Below the pieces are notes generated by a model, which saw only the letters and a program-made list of their open reading frames with translations, made no database searches and was not told the DNA's origin. Of a stretch of DNA of 64,000 nt, positions 24,215 to 32,015 are shown in pieces. Each line of letters opens with the position of its first letter. The first letter of the stretch is position 1. This DNA is from a marine gamma proteobacterium HTCC2148 (GTDB lineage Bacteria; Pseudomonadota; Gammaproteobacteria; Pseudomonadales; Halieaceae), in assembly GCA_000156295.1 (NCBI GenBank), contig DS999226.1, positions 1 to 64,000 on the forward strand. Direction: 5' to 3'. A program made the translations under genes and the position numbers.

Positions 24215-26134
24215 ATGGTTAGACCAGTAACTCGTCGGGATTTTTTGAATGGTGTTGCGACTGGCGCAGGAGGCTTGCTATTACAGGGTTATAGCGGCAC
24301 CGGGGCCCGAGCAGCCCAGTCAGGGCCAACCATGCTCAGTGACTCATTATCCGCCAGCTACTACCCCCCTACCCTGACCGGTATGCGAGGCAGCCACGAT
24401 GGGTCTTTCGAAGTCGCTCATGCACTGGCCTGGCGCGGAGAAAAGCCGTCCCAATACCAAATACTGGACGAACACTATGACCTGGTAGTAGTCGGCGCAG
24501 GCATGAGCGGCCTGGCCGCTGCCAGGTATTACCAACAGAAAATGGGACCCAAGGCCAGGATTCTGATTCTCGACAATCACGACGACTTTGGTGGCCACGC
24601 CAAACGCAACGAGTTTCACCAGAACGGCAGGATGATGTTGAGTCTGGGCGGTGCCCAGAACCTGGAAAGTCCCAGCGGTTACAGCAAGGCAGCCTCCAAC
24701 CTGATGGTGGACATCGGTATCGACGATCAATTTGTTGCCAGCATGGCCGTGAACACACCACCTGGCCAGTTTCTGGCAGGCGATATGAATGCACCCAACG
24801 GCGTCTCGCTCCCGGGCCCCGACGGCCATGCGACACTGGCCGGTAACTGGTTAGCCATGATGTACGGCGGCGAAGGTTACGAGGACTATATACGCAAACT
24901 GCCTATCCCAAGCAGCGAACAGGACAAGTTCATCGACTTCTTCGGCGGCAAGCGTGACTTTACCGACGACTTGTCACTCACCGAAACGTGGGAGTACATC
25001 AACACGGTCAGCTACAACCGGTTCCTGCTCGATCGCGTCAAGCTCGACGAAACATCTCTGCCGGTAATGAATGCCATGCTGGTCCACCTCACGGGCATGT
25101 CCGGCTGGAATCTCAGTGCGCTGGAAGGTATCACCCAGGGTGGTCCAGGCATCAAGTCTCTGGGCTGGCTGGGTCGGACATCTGCATCCATTGCCGGTGC
25201 ATTCCTGGACAGCCTGCTAAACGTCAAAATGTTTCCCGATGGTAATGCCTCAGTGGCGCGCCTTATCGTGCAGAAACTCGTTCCTGCGGTAGCGCCAGAT
25301 ATGCAGGGTCCAAAGGACGTTGCCATCGCGCGATTTAACTACGATGCACTGGATCGCGCAAACCAGGCCACCCGCATTCGCTTAAACAGCACCGTGGTGG
25401 GTGTGCGAGAGATCGGTGGGAAGCACGTAGAGGTCGACTACGTGCAAAAGGGCCAGGCATTGCGCGTTACAGCTGACCACTGTGTCATGGCCTGCTACAA
25501 CGCGCTGATACCGCACCTTTGCTCGGAAATGCCGAAGGCCCAGAAAGAAGGCCTTCGCTACGGTGTAAAAACCCCCTTCGTGTATGCCAACGTGCAACTG
25601 GAAAATGGGCAGGCCTACGAAAAGTTGGGCGCGCAAATGTTCCAATGCCCCCACGATCCGTTTCAATGGGTGAGCAGTGCCCCCGGCATGAGCGTCGGCG
25701 GTTATGAGCCTCCCCGGGGACCGGATGACCCGATGGTGGTCTTCATGATGAACTCCCCCATGACCGAGGGACAGGAACAGGGTTCCGGGCGCGACCAACT
25801 GCGCATGGGGCGCCACCGTGTCTACAGCACCCCCTTTGCCGCTTACGAGCAGCAGATTCGAGATCAGCTGCAATCCATGCTGGGCCACCACGGCTTTGAG
25901 CACGAACGGGATATTCGCGCGATTACCGTCAACCGTATTCCTCACGGCTACGCCTATCCCTACCTCTCCCTGGACGACCCCGACTGGGAAAAAGGCGAGG
26001 CACCCCACGAAATTGGCCGCGCCCAATTCGGGCGTATCTCTATTGCCAATACCGACTCCGAAGCCATCGCACTTATGGATGCCGCCTTTGATGCGGCCTG
26101 GCGGGCAATTGAGGAGCAGACCGCCGGTAAATGA
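24215..26134 (+). CDS. Tat-exported FAD-dependent oxidoreductase, second paralogue
   Basis: A 639-residue flavoprotein with a twin-arginine signal (VTRRDFLNGVATGAGG). The FAD-binding motif is DLVVVGAGMSGLAAARYY, followed by ILILDNHDDFGGHAKRNEF. It shares long blocks with the enzyme at 16967-18844, including HALAWRGEKPSQY, FPDGNASVARL and an ending with NSDSEA/NTDSEA. Substrate-region segments between residues about 150 and 330 differ, so the two probably act on different substrates. It belongs to the spermidine-dehydrogenase-like group. It is transcribed alone, divergent from a decayed TetR gene, across a conserved operator. Export through Tat places it in the periplasm; the electron acceptor is unknown. 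Confidence 0.88.
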   Translation: MVRPVTRRDFLNGVATGAGGLLLQGYSGTGARAAQSGPTMLSDSLSASYYPPTLTGMRGSHDGSFEVAHALAWRGEKPSQYQILDEHYDLVVVGAGMSGLAAARYYQQKMGPKARILILDNHDDFGGHAKRNEFHQNGRMMLSLGGAQNLESPSGYSKAASNLMVDIGIDDQFVASMAVNTPPGQFLAGDMNAPNGVSLPGPDGHATLAGNWLAMMYGGEGYEDYIRKLPIPSSEQDKFIDFFGGKRDFTDDLSLTETWEYINTVSYNRFLLDRVKLDETSLPVMNAMLVHLTGMSGWNLSALEGITQGGPGIKSLGWLGRTSASIAGAFLDSLLNVKMFPDGNASVARLIVQKLVPAVAPDMQGPKDVAIARFNYDALDRANQATRIRLNSTVVGVREIGGKHVEVDYVQKGQALRVTADHCVMACYNALIPHLCSEMPKAQKEGLRYGVKTPFVYANVQLENGQAYEKLGAQMFQCPHDPFQWVSSAPGMSVGGYEPPRGPDDPMVVFMMNSPMTEGQEQGSGRDQLRMGRHRVYSTPFAAYEQQIRDQLQSMLGHHGFEHERDIRAITVNRIPHGYAYPYLSLDDPDWEKGEAPHEIGRAQFGRISIANTDSEAIALMDAAFDAAWRAIEEQTAGK

Positions 26135-26299
26135 GCAGACCAAAGCTTGGAAGAAGTTCGGTGTTCGGTTTGGAGAAGCGCTTACAATTCTTTGGCTTAC
26201 GCACAGGAAGCAGCGAAATCGATCTGGTGGAGGTTCGGGATAGTCTCGGTTGGTGCGGCGCCGTGCCCTACCCCAGTTTTTTCTCCCAATTCTTAATGG

Positions 26300-26722
26300 C
26301 CTTACTGCTGGCAACCTGCCTCCTCCCCCTACTCCTAAGCCGCAGGTCGGCCGTTCGAATCGGCGGGGCCGCCGAGGCTCAGGCCGGCCAATTCCTATAG
26401 ATTCATGAGTTCTAGAGACTGCATCTGCCACCTTTGTGGGCGGGAACGGTGAAGGATTGTCGGTGGGTGGCGGATCGCTTTTCTGGACACAATGATGCGT
26501 CTCTCGGCGAGTAGATCTTCGATGTCTCGATGGCTAAGGCTAAATCGATAGTAGAGCCAGACTGCGTAGCTGATGATGTCTGGGGGCCGCCTAGGTGTGG
26601 AAATCGGTGGCGCTTATATAGCCATCAACAGAGTCTACCAATTTCGGGGAGTTAAGTTGGCGATACTCTTGTAAGTATTCATGCGCCGATTCTACCGGTT
26701 TGCGGCACTTAACTTGGCAGTT
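26300..26722 (-). mobile_element. IS6-family relic, rearranged derivative A
   Basis: On the minus strand a transposase N-terminal piece reads DIISYAVWLYYRFSLSHRD followed by IEDLLAE, with a stop codon and frame breaks before and after it. Two inverted-repeat ends in tandem follow (GTTAAGTTGGCGATAC near 26651-26666 and CTTAACTTGGCAG near 26708-26720). The left part (26320-26440) shares AGCCGCAGGTCGG, TTCGAATCGG and the 28-base repeat with 40365-40478, so both are copies of one rearranged element. No functional transposase remains. The following stretch, 26723-27043, is AT-rich and probably holds the promoter of the next operon, with nothing else recognisable. Confidence 0.75.
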
Positions 26723-27043
26723 TCATAACATGAGCTTTGCGGACTGAAATTGCAATTTGCAATGCTTAAAAAATTCCATTTTGCAACATAATTGTCGGGC
26801 GCTTCTACTCTGTGACAGACATGTTAATAGAGAAATATTCCTTAAAGGCTTTTTCTCTTATTTTCATAAGCTTGCCCGGCCATCAAAATTATTTTCACTA
26901 TGAAATTGTGTGGCATCAAACTTGCATCGTTAGTGAACATTAGTTTGCTAATGTGAGTTAGGGTCGTAGCTCTTACCCCATCTCAAGACGCGTGTGCAGT
27001 TGGCGATTCCAACAAACAGCGGGATCAAGCAACACACAATCGT

Positions 27044-28027
27044 GTGGGTTCTAATCAGAGGCGTAGTTTTGTGCGTATTGTTGTACTTTATCTCCTAAGC
27101 GCGTTTACGCTGGCTGGCAATGTCCAGGCGAGAGAGATGGGCCATTACGCACCCGGGGTCGCTAACATAAGGGACTTGGCTGTTCCGGCTCAGCCCGGCA
27201 TGTATTTCGTGCAGTACAACACGTACTACGAGGCCGACACTTACAGAGACGTCCGCGGCGATAACGTCAAGACACTCCCCGGGCCCCTTGGAATTCGACT
27301 AGATACTAAAGTCAATTTGCTGGCAGTGACACCGGTGTTTGTTTGGTCAACCGACATCAACGTGCTGGGCGCGAACTATGCGTTCTACATAGCGCCCTCG
27401 GCTAGCACGACTTCGCTCGCCGCTAAACTTGACGGCCTGGAGAACAGTTTCAAAGCCGATACCGAAGCCAGTGGCCTTGGCGATACCTTGATTCAGCCAT
27501 TATGGCTGGGATGGCGCGATACGCATTACGATATCGCCCTTGGTACCGGGGTATACCTACCGACAGGCAAGTATGACGCTGGCGACAATGACAACGTCGG
27601 GTTAGGCTTTTATACCGGGCAGGTACAGCTATCCAGCTATTACTATCTGGATGACACTCAGGCATCTGCGTTTATGCTTACTGCCACTTATGAAACACAC
27701 AGCGAAAAAGATGGCACCGACGTCACGCCGGGAGATCACCTCACATTAGAGTACGGTTTCAGCCAATATCTGACCGATCGACTTGAAGTGGGTATTGCCG
27801 GATTCAGTCAGTGGCAGGTCGGGAGAGATTCACGCCCGGCAGGGCCCCTGGAGCTGGACCCTGATGCCAAAGGGGAGGTACGCGCACTGGGTGCACAGGT
27901 CGCCTATTGGCTCACGCCAAGACTTAATTTTTCCCTAAAATATATGAAAGAGACGCACGCCAAAGCGCGTTTCGAAGGTGACTGGCTTTCTTTCAATTTA
28001 ACCTTTACCCCTTTACCAATGTTTTAG
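27044..28027 (+). CDS. SphA/phenol-degradation (MetA)-type outer-membrane protein
   Basis: A 327-residue secreted protein of the family annotated as SphA or phenol-degradation MetA-like transporter (COG4313). The N-terminus has a signal peptide ending NVQA (residues about 8-28). The mature protein is rich in alternating beta strands with aromatic girdles (FYTGQVQLSSYYYL, LTPRLNFSLKYMKETHA) and ends in a polar strand, as in an outer-membrane barrel. The start is GTG at 27044; a second GTG ten codons on is possible. It precedes an arylsulfatase by 128 bases in the same orientation, a pairing that suggests uptake of a hydrophobic or sulfated substrate. The transport function is inferred from the family. 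Confidence 0.82.
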   Translation: MGSNQRRSFVRIVVLYLLSAFTLAGNVQAREMGHYAPGVANIRDLAVPAQPGMYFVQYNTYYEADTYRDVRGDNVKTLPGPLGIRLDTKVNLLAVTPVFVWSTDINVLGANYAFYIAPSASTTSLAAKLDGLENSFKADTEASGLGDTLIQPLWLGWRDTHYDIALGTGVYLPTGKYDAGDNDNVGLGFYTGQVQLSSYYYLDDTQASAFMLTATYETHSEKDGTDVTPGDHLTLEYGFSQYLTDRLEVGIAGFSQWQVGRDSRPAGPLELDPDAKGEVRALGAQVAYWLTPRLNFSLKYMKETHAKARFEGDWLSFNLTFTPLPMF

Positions 28028-28155
28028 TGATGACAGACATGAAACATTTACACGCACAGCCTTGTGACAATTCAGTTAAGACAACGGCACAAAAATTATC
28101 AGTAAATAAAAGCAGCACAACAGTAACTTGGTAGCAATTAAGTCAGGAGAGTGAC

Positions 28156-30504
28156 ATGAAATTTGGAAATATAGTTCGAGCTACGCTGGGGTTTTTGCCT
28201 CTGATCAGTTTCTCGATGGTCAGCCAATCGAATGAGGTTGATAGAACACATCTGCCGATCGCAGAACCTGATCCGCCCAAGTTTAAGGAGCTCGACGTTC
28301 GCAGTGTCGAGGCGCCGCCATTGTTCAACGTCGAGGCGCCAGAGGGTGCACCGAATGTCATTATTGTGTTAATTGATGACGTCGGCTTTGGTGCGACCAC
28401 CCCATTTGGTGGTCCCATTAATACACCGACGATGGATCGCTTGGCTGCGGGCGGCTTGCGCTATAACAACTTTCACACGACGGCGCTCTGCTCACCAACA
28501 CGGAACGCGCTGAAGACCGGTCGGAACCATCACCAGACCAATACCGGCTCCATCATGGAGAGCGCGACAGGGTTTCCGGGGAACACCGGAAAAATTCCTA
28601 ACCGAGTTGCGCCGGTGGCCGAAATGATGCGCCTCAATGGTTACAGCACGGGCGCCTTTGGTAAGTGGCACGAGACTGCCGCGTGGGAAACCAGTGTCTC
28701 CGGTCCGTTTGACCGTTGGCCGACGCATTCAGGTTTCGACAAGTTTTATGGCTTTATTGGGGGTGAGACCGATCAGTGGTACCCGCTGGTTTACGATGGT
28801 GTGACCCGCGTTAATCCGCCCCACGTCGAGGGTTATCACTTTACCGACGACATGACGGATCAGGCGATTGGCTGGATGAAGGCGCAGCAGTCTATGACGC
28901 CCGACAAGCCCTTCTATATGTACTTTGCGACGGGTGCAGTGCACGCGCCGCACCATGTGCCCAAAGAGTGGGCCGACAAGTACAAAGGTCAGTTCGATAA
29001 GGGCTGGGATCAGGTCCGCACTGAGACCGTAGCCAAGCAAAAAGAGATGGGCATAATTCCTGAAGCGACTCAGCTGGCCGGTCGCCCAGAAGATTTGAGT
29101 GCTTGGGAAGATCTACCTGAAGATCATCGTAAGCTCTTTGCGCGTCAGGCCGAGGTCTTTGCCGGATTCATGGAACACACAGACGTGAATATCGGCCGAC
29201 TGGTTGATGCGGTAGAGGCGATTGGCGAGCTGGACAATACCATCATCATTTACATTGCGGGTGATAACGGCACCAGTGCAGAAGGTGGTTTCATCGGCAT
29301 GTATAACGAGATGACCTACTTCAACCAGGTGGAGGAAAAGGTCGAAGATCTTTTGCCGCGTCTTGACGAGTGGGGCGGCGAATATACTTTTCCGCATATG
29401 TCAGCAGGATGGGCGGTGGCCTTTGATGCACCGTTTAAGTGGACCAAGCAGGTTGCTTCCGACTTTGGCGGCACCCGCAACGGCATGATCGTTCACTGGC
29501 CTGAGGGTATCGACAGTCAGGGTGAGATTCGTAGCCAGTTTTCTCATGTGATCGATATTGCGCCAACCATTCTTGAGGCTGCCAACCTGCCGGAGCCCAA
29601 AAGCGTCAATGGAACGGTTCAGGAACCCATGGCAGGTACCAGCCTCATGTATAGCTTGAATGATGCTGATGCCCCTGAGCAGCACACACTTCAGTACTTT
29701 GAGATGTTCGGTAACCGAGCGTTGTATCAAGATGGTTGGTTTGCCCGCGTGTTGCACCGCGCACCGTGGCAGACGGGTCAACAGAAGCCGCTTGAGGATG
29801 ACGTTTGGGAGCTTTACAACGCGAAGGAAGACTTCAGCTTGGTGAATAACCTAGCGAATCAGTACCCTGAGCGTGTGGCGGCGATGGAAGCGCTCTTCAT
29901 GGAGGAAGCTGAAAAATACAACGTGCTGCCGATCGACGATCGTACCGTAGAACGTATGAATCCAGCTATCGCAGGACGCCCTGATTTGATGGGCGACCGT
30001 AAGTCACTCACGCTGTACGACGGTATGAATGGCATGTTGGAGAATGTGTTCATGAACTCCAAGAACAAGTCGAAGAGCATTACCGCAGAAGTAGAAGTCG
30101 ACAAAGGTACGACGGGCGTGATCCTGACTCAGGGTGGCCGCTTTGGTGGCTGGTCGCTTTACATGAAAGATGGCCGACCGATTTACACCTACAACTTCCT
30201 CGGCCTTGAGCGATTCACGGTTGCGGCGAAGAAGCCGATCCCTCCAGGCCCGGCAACCATTGTCATGGACTTCGACTACGACGGTGGCGGCTTGGGCAAA
30301 GGCGGTGACGCAACCATTTCTGTGAACGGCAAAAAGGTGGCGTCTGGCAGAATTGGCCGCACACAGCCCCTGATCTTCTCCGCTGACGAGACAGCGGATG
30401 TGGGTCTTGATAACCAGACACCGGTTGCCGATGATATTGGCGTAGGGCCTGTGGCAACCAGGTTTAGCGGGACCATTAACAAGGTAGTGCTGGAGATTGA
30501 GTGA
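28156..30504 (+). CDS. Secreted arylsulfatase (type I, formylglycine)
   Basis: A 782-residue sulfatase. The signal peptide covers about residues 1-25. The metal-binding start VIIVLIDDVGFG is followed by the sulfatase signature LCSPTRNALKTGRN, with Cys112 as the residue converted to formylglycine. GKWHE and IIYIAGDNGTSAEGG complete the active site. Residues after about 600 form a beta-rich extension (VEVDKGTTGVILTQGGRFGGWSLYMKDGRP) found in large arylsulfatases of this type. It hydrolyses sulfate esters in the periplasm, releasing an alcohol or phenol. GGAGAGTGAC before the ATG is a good ribosome site. A formylglycine-generating enzyme must be encoded elsewhere, since none is in this window. 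Confidence 0.94.
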   Translation: MKFGNIVRATLGFLPLISFSMVSQSNEVDRTHLPIAEPDPPKFKELDVRSVEAPPLFNVEAPEGAPNVIIVLIDDVGFGATTPFGGPINTPTMDRLAAGGLRYNNFHTTALCSPTRNALKTGRNHHQTNTGSIMESATGFPGNTGKIPNRVAPVAEMMRLNGYSTGAFGKWHETAAWETSVSGPFDRWPTHSGFDKFYGFIGGETDQWYPLVYDGVTRVNPPHVEGYHFTDDMTDQAIGWMKAQQSMTPDKPFYMYFATGAVHAPHHVPKEWADKYKGQFDKGWDQVRTETVAKQKEMGIIPEATQLAGRPEDLSAWEDLPEDHRKLFARQAEVFAGFMEHTDVNIGRLVDAVEAIGELDNTIIIYIAGDNGTSAEGGFIGMYNEMTYFNQVEEKVEDLLPRLDEWGGEYTFPHMSAGWAVAFDAPFKWTKQVASDFGGTRNGMIVHWPEGIDSQGEIRSQFSHVIDIAPTILEAANLPEPKSVNGTVQEPMAGTSLMYSLNDADAPEQHTLQYFEMFGNRALYQDGWFARVLHRAPWQTGQQKPLEDDVWELYNAKEDFSLVNNLANQYPERVAAMEALFMEEAEKYNVLPIDDRTVERMNPAIAGRPDLMGDRKSLTLYDGMNGMLENVFMNSKNKSKSITAEVEVDKGTTGVILTQGGRFGGWSLYMKDGRPIYTYNFLGLERFTVAAKKPIPPGPATIVMDFDYDGGGLGKGGDATISVNGKKVASGRIGRTQPLIFSADETADVGLDNQTPVADDIGVGPVATRFSGTINKVVLEIE

Positions 30505-30524
30505 GGGCATCAACCGCTGTCGTT

Positions 30525-30562
30525 ATCAGGGGCGTGGATGAAAGCCGCGTCCCTGATGTTTT
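30525..30562 (+). terminator. Rho-independent-like terminator after the arylsulfatase
   Basis: ATCAGGGGCG pairs with CGCGTCCCTGAT with one mismatch around an eleven-base loop, followed by GTTTTG. It sits 20 bases after the stop codon. The T tract is short, so efficiency is uncertain. Confidence 0.5.
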
Positions 30563-30801
30563 GACCTAGCTGTGTGTAGGGATGAACCAACGTGACTGTC
30601 CTCTCAACCAGGTTACAGACTAGCAGCACTGGCTTGCCAGATCCGCGAGTGTGCTGATTGCACCATAGCATGTTGGGATAGCAACCAACGCGGCTCGTGA
30701 TGATTTACAATACTCCACTTGAGCCGGGCTTTTGGTGGTTACAGCTGATGTTTGGTCGACACTATGCCCAAGCGCCTCGAGGCAGATGTAGGAAATGAGA
30801 A

Positions 30802-31401
30802 GTGGTTGCCAAAACTAGAGCGAGCCGAACACCCGCCAGAAAGCCGGGCATCGAGCGTTATAACCGGATCACGGAGAGCGCCGAATCTCTTATTATTGAG
30901 AACCAATCGCCAGAGCCGCTTACGCTGATGGCGATTGCCGACAGAGCCGAGGTTCCTCGGGTTTCTCTTTATCACTTTTTTGACTCTGTAGAGGCACTTA
31001 CTGATGCGCTCTACGCTCGTGGCGTTGAAAAAATGATGGCCCACGTGACTGAGCTGGCAGAGTCTTCAGATTGGCGCCAGTTGATGACTGAAGCTTTGAG
31101 TAAATCACGAGACTTCTACAATAATAACCCTGTAGAGATGATCCTGGCTTTATCACCCAGGTCAATTTCGAAAGTTGTCAGTTTGAATAAAACTATCGGC
31201 AGGGATGTGCATGCGCTTCTCGTCGAGCGTGCAAACGTATCCAAAGCCCCCAAGGTCGGTAAGTGCTGCGAAATTGCCGTCGATATTGCAGATGCTGTTT
31301 GGCGAAAGTCATTTTTCGAACACGGAAAAATCACGCCGATGTATCACAGGGAGGCCACCGCTGCAGTCCTTCTTTATCTTGAGAGGGTTTTGGCAACTTA
31401 A
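30802..31401 (+). CDS. TetR/AcrR-family transcriptional regulator
   Basis: A 199-residue TetR-type regulator. A basic N-terminal tail is followed by the helix-turn-helix domain at about residues 20-70 (TLMAIADRAEVPRVSLYHFFDSVEALTDALY). The start is GTG with AGGAAATGAG upstream. The last codons and the TAA stop lie inside an IS6-type terminal repeat (31386-31404), so the natural C-terminus may have been replaced by the insertion, although the length is normal for the family. It follows the arylsulfatase operon after a terminator-like hairpin and a 300-base gap, and could regulate that operon, but no operator is recognisable. Confidence 0.88.
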   Translation: MVAKTRASRTPARKPGIERYNRITESAESLIIENQSPEPLTLMAIADRAEVPRVSLYHFFDSVEALTDALYARGVEKMMAHVTELAESSDWRQLMTEALSKSRDFYNNNPVEMILALSPRSISKVVSLNKTIGRDVHALLVERANVSKAPKVGKCCEIAVDIADAVWRKSFFEHGKITPMYHREATAAVLLYLERVLAT

Positions 31402-31404
31402 CTC
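31386..31404. repeat. IS6-type terminal inverted repeat within the TetR 3' end
   Basis: GGTTTTGGCAACTTAACTC matches the shared terminal repeat of the window's IS6-type relics (GGTACTGACAAGTTAACTC at 52614). It includes the TAA stop of the TetR gene and faces the opposite end at about 31990-32005. The whole 31386-32005 interval may be one heavily rebuilt insertion. Confidence 0.55.
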
Positions 31405-31495
31405 ACTGAAGTCTGCCAGCGGCCTCAAGTATCTCAGCGAGTTCTTTATCCTTTTTTGCTTTCTTGATTAACGCCTTCGCATTCTCAATTGACAT
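31403..31495 (-). CDS. Small Nif11-like peptide (possible truncated RiPP precursor)
   Basis: A 30-residue frame, too short for routine gene calling. An excellent AGGAGGT ribosome site (31501-31507) lies five bases before the second of two adjacent ATGs. The peptide begins MSIENAKALIKKAKKDKELA and continues EILEAAGRLQ. This matches the N-terminal part of the Nif11 domain found in nitrogen-fixation-associated peptides and in leader regions of some ribosomally made peptides. A full Nif11 domain has about 48 residues, so this one is cut short, exactly where the IS6-type terminal repeat begins. No modification enzyme lies near. It may be a relic of a longer gene, still with translation signals. 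Family call is from pattern only. Confidence 0.5.
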   Translation of the reverse strand: MSIENAKALIKKAKKDKELAEILEAAGRLQ

Positions 31496-31529
31496 CATCT
31501 ACCTCCTGATTATTGGACTGAACGATGAT

Positions 31530-31658
31530 TATATCGCCGAGTCTCTGGTCATTAAGAAAATCCTTGATTACCTGAATGCCAAATTCTCGGCACCAGCCTC
31601 AGCAAATCAGCTACCAGAACCTCGAGCTCCGCCTCAAGTGAGTCTCTTCGACTACTAA
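31530..31658 (+). pseudogene. IS91-type transposase C-terminal fragment
   Basis: This frame ends with VIKKILDYLNAKF and then LPEPRAPPQVSLFDY. The VI-KIL-HL and RAPPQ-LF pattern is the usual tail of IS91/Y2-transposase family proteins. There is no start codon of its own and no upstream part. A middle portion of the same family occurs at 38125-38316, but from a different copy. It is debris within the insertion cluster. Confidence 0.6.
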
Positions 31659-31711
31659 CAATTACACGGAATGTGACGAATTATGCTGCTCAAGGAAGAA
31701 GGCTGGCAAGG

Positions 31712-32005
31712 TCATATATCGTCTAAGAAGGTTTCTTGAGCAAAAGGCACGACGCTGAAACCACGGTGCTTTCGCTTCAGTCGGCGTGTGTAGATGGCAC
31801 CAAATTTTATGCACCATAGGCGGATGGCTTCACGGCTGACTGTGATGCCTCGCTGAGCAAGTAGATCTTCTATGTCTCGGTGGCTTAGGTTGAACCTATA
31901 GTAAAGCCAGACAGCGTAGGAAATGATATCGGGCGGGAATCGGTGGCGTTTATAAGTGTTCATGCGCCGAGTTCAGCAATTTCTGCTCGTTAACTTGGCA
32001 TTACC
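31712..32005 (-). mobile_element. IS6-family relic: transposase N-terminal fragment with end
   Basis: An open frame of 83 codons (31712-31963) encodes the N-terminal part of an IS6-family transposase: RHRFPPDIISYAVWLYYRF, then LSHRDIEDLLAQRGITVSRE and IKFGAIYTRRLKRKHRG. After KHRG the sequence departs from the family, so the catalytic DDE domain is missing. The terminal repeat (TTAACTTGGCATTACC) lies at 31990-32005, 25 bases upstream of the ATG. The right end touches the 3' end of the esterase gene. This is the best-preserved N-terminus of the family in the window. Confidence 0.88.
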
Positions 32006-32015
32006 TGACAGTACC

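Noticed and set aside
26330-26400. tRNA-Arg 3'-half-like sequence (CTCCTAAGCCGCAGGTCGG then GTTCGAATCGGC), repeated near 40371-40415
   Set aside because: There is no 5' half, acceptor stem or D arm. The CTCCTAAG part aligns with the eroded transposase C-terminus of the IS6-type relics, so it is not a tRNA or an attachment site.
26131-26400. 89-residue plus-strand frame overlapping the FAD-oxidoreductase stop by four bases
   Set aside because: The overlap looks like coupling, but the sequence has no family pattern and its second half is IS6-type relic DNA.
25382-26431. 349-residue open frame antisense to the second FAD oxidoreductase
   Set aside because: It mirrors codon structure of a strongly supported gene, has no ribosome site or family pattern and runs into insertion debris.
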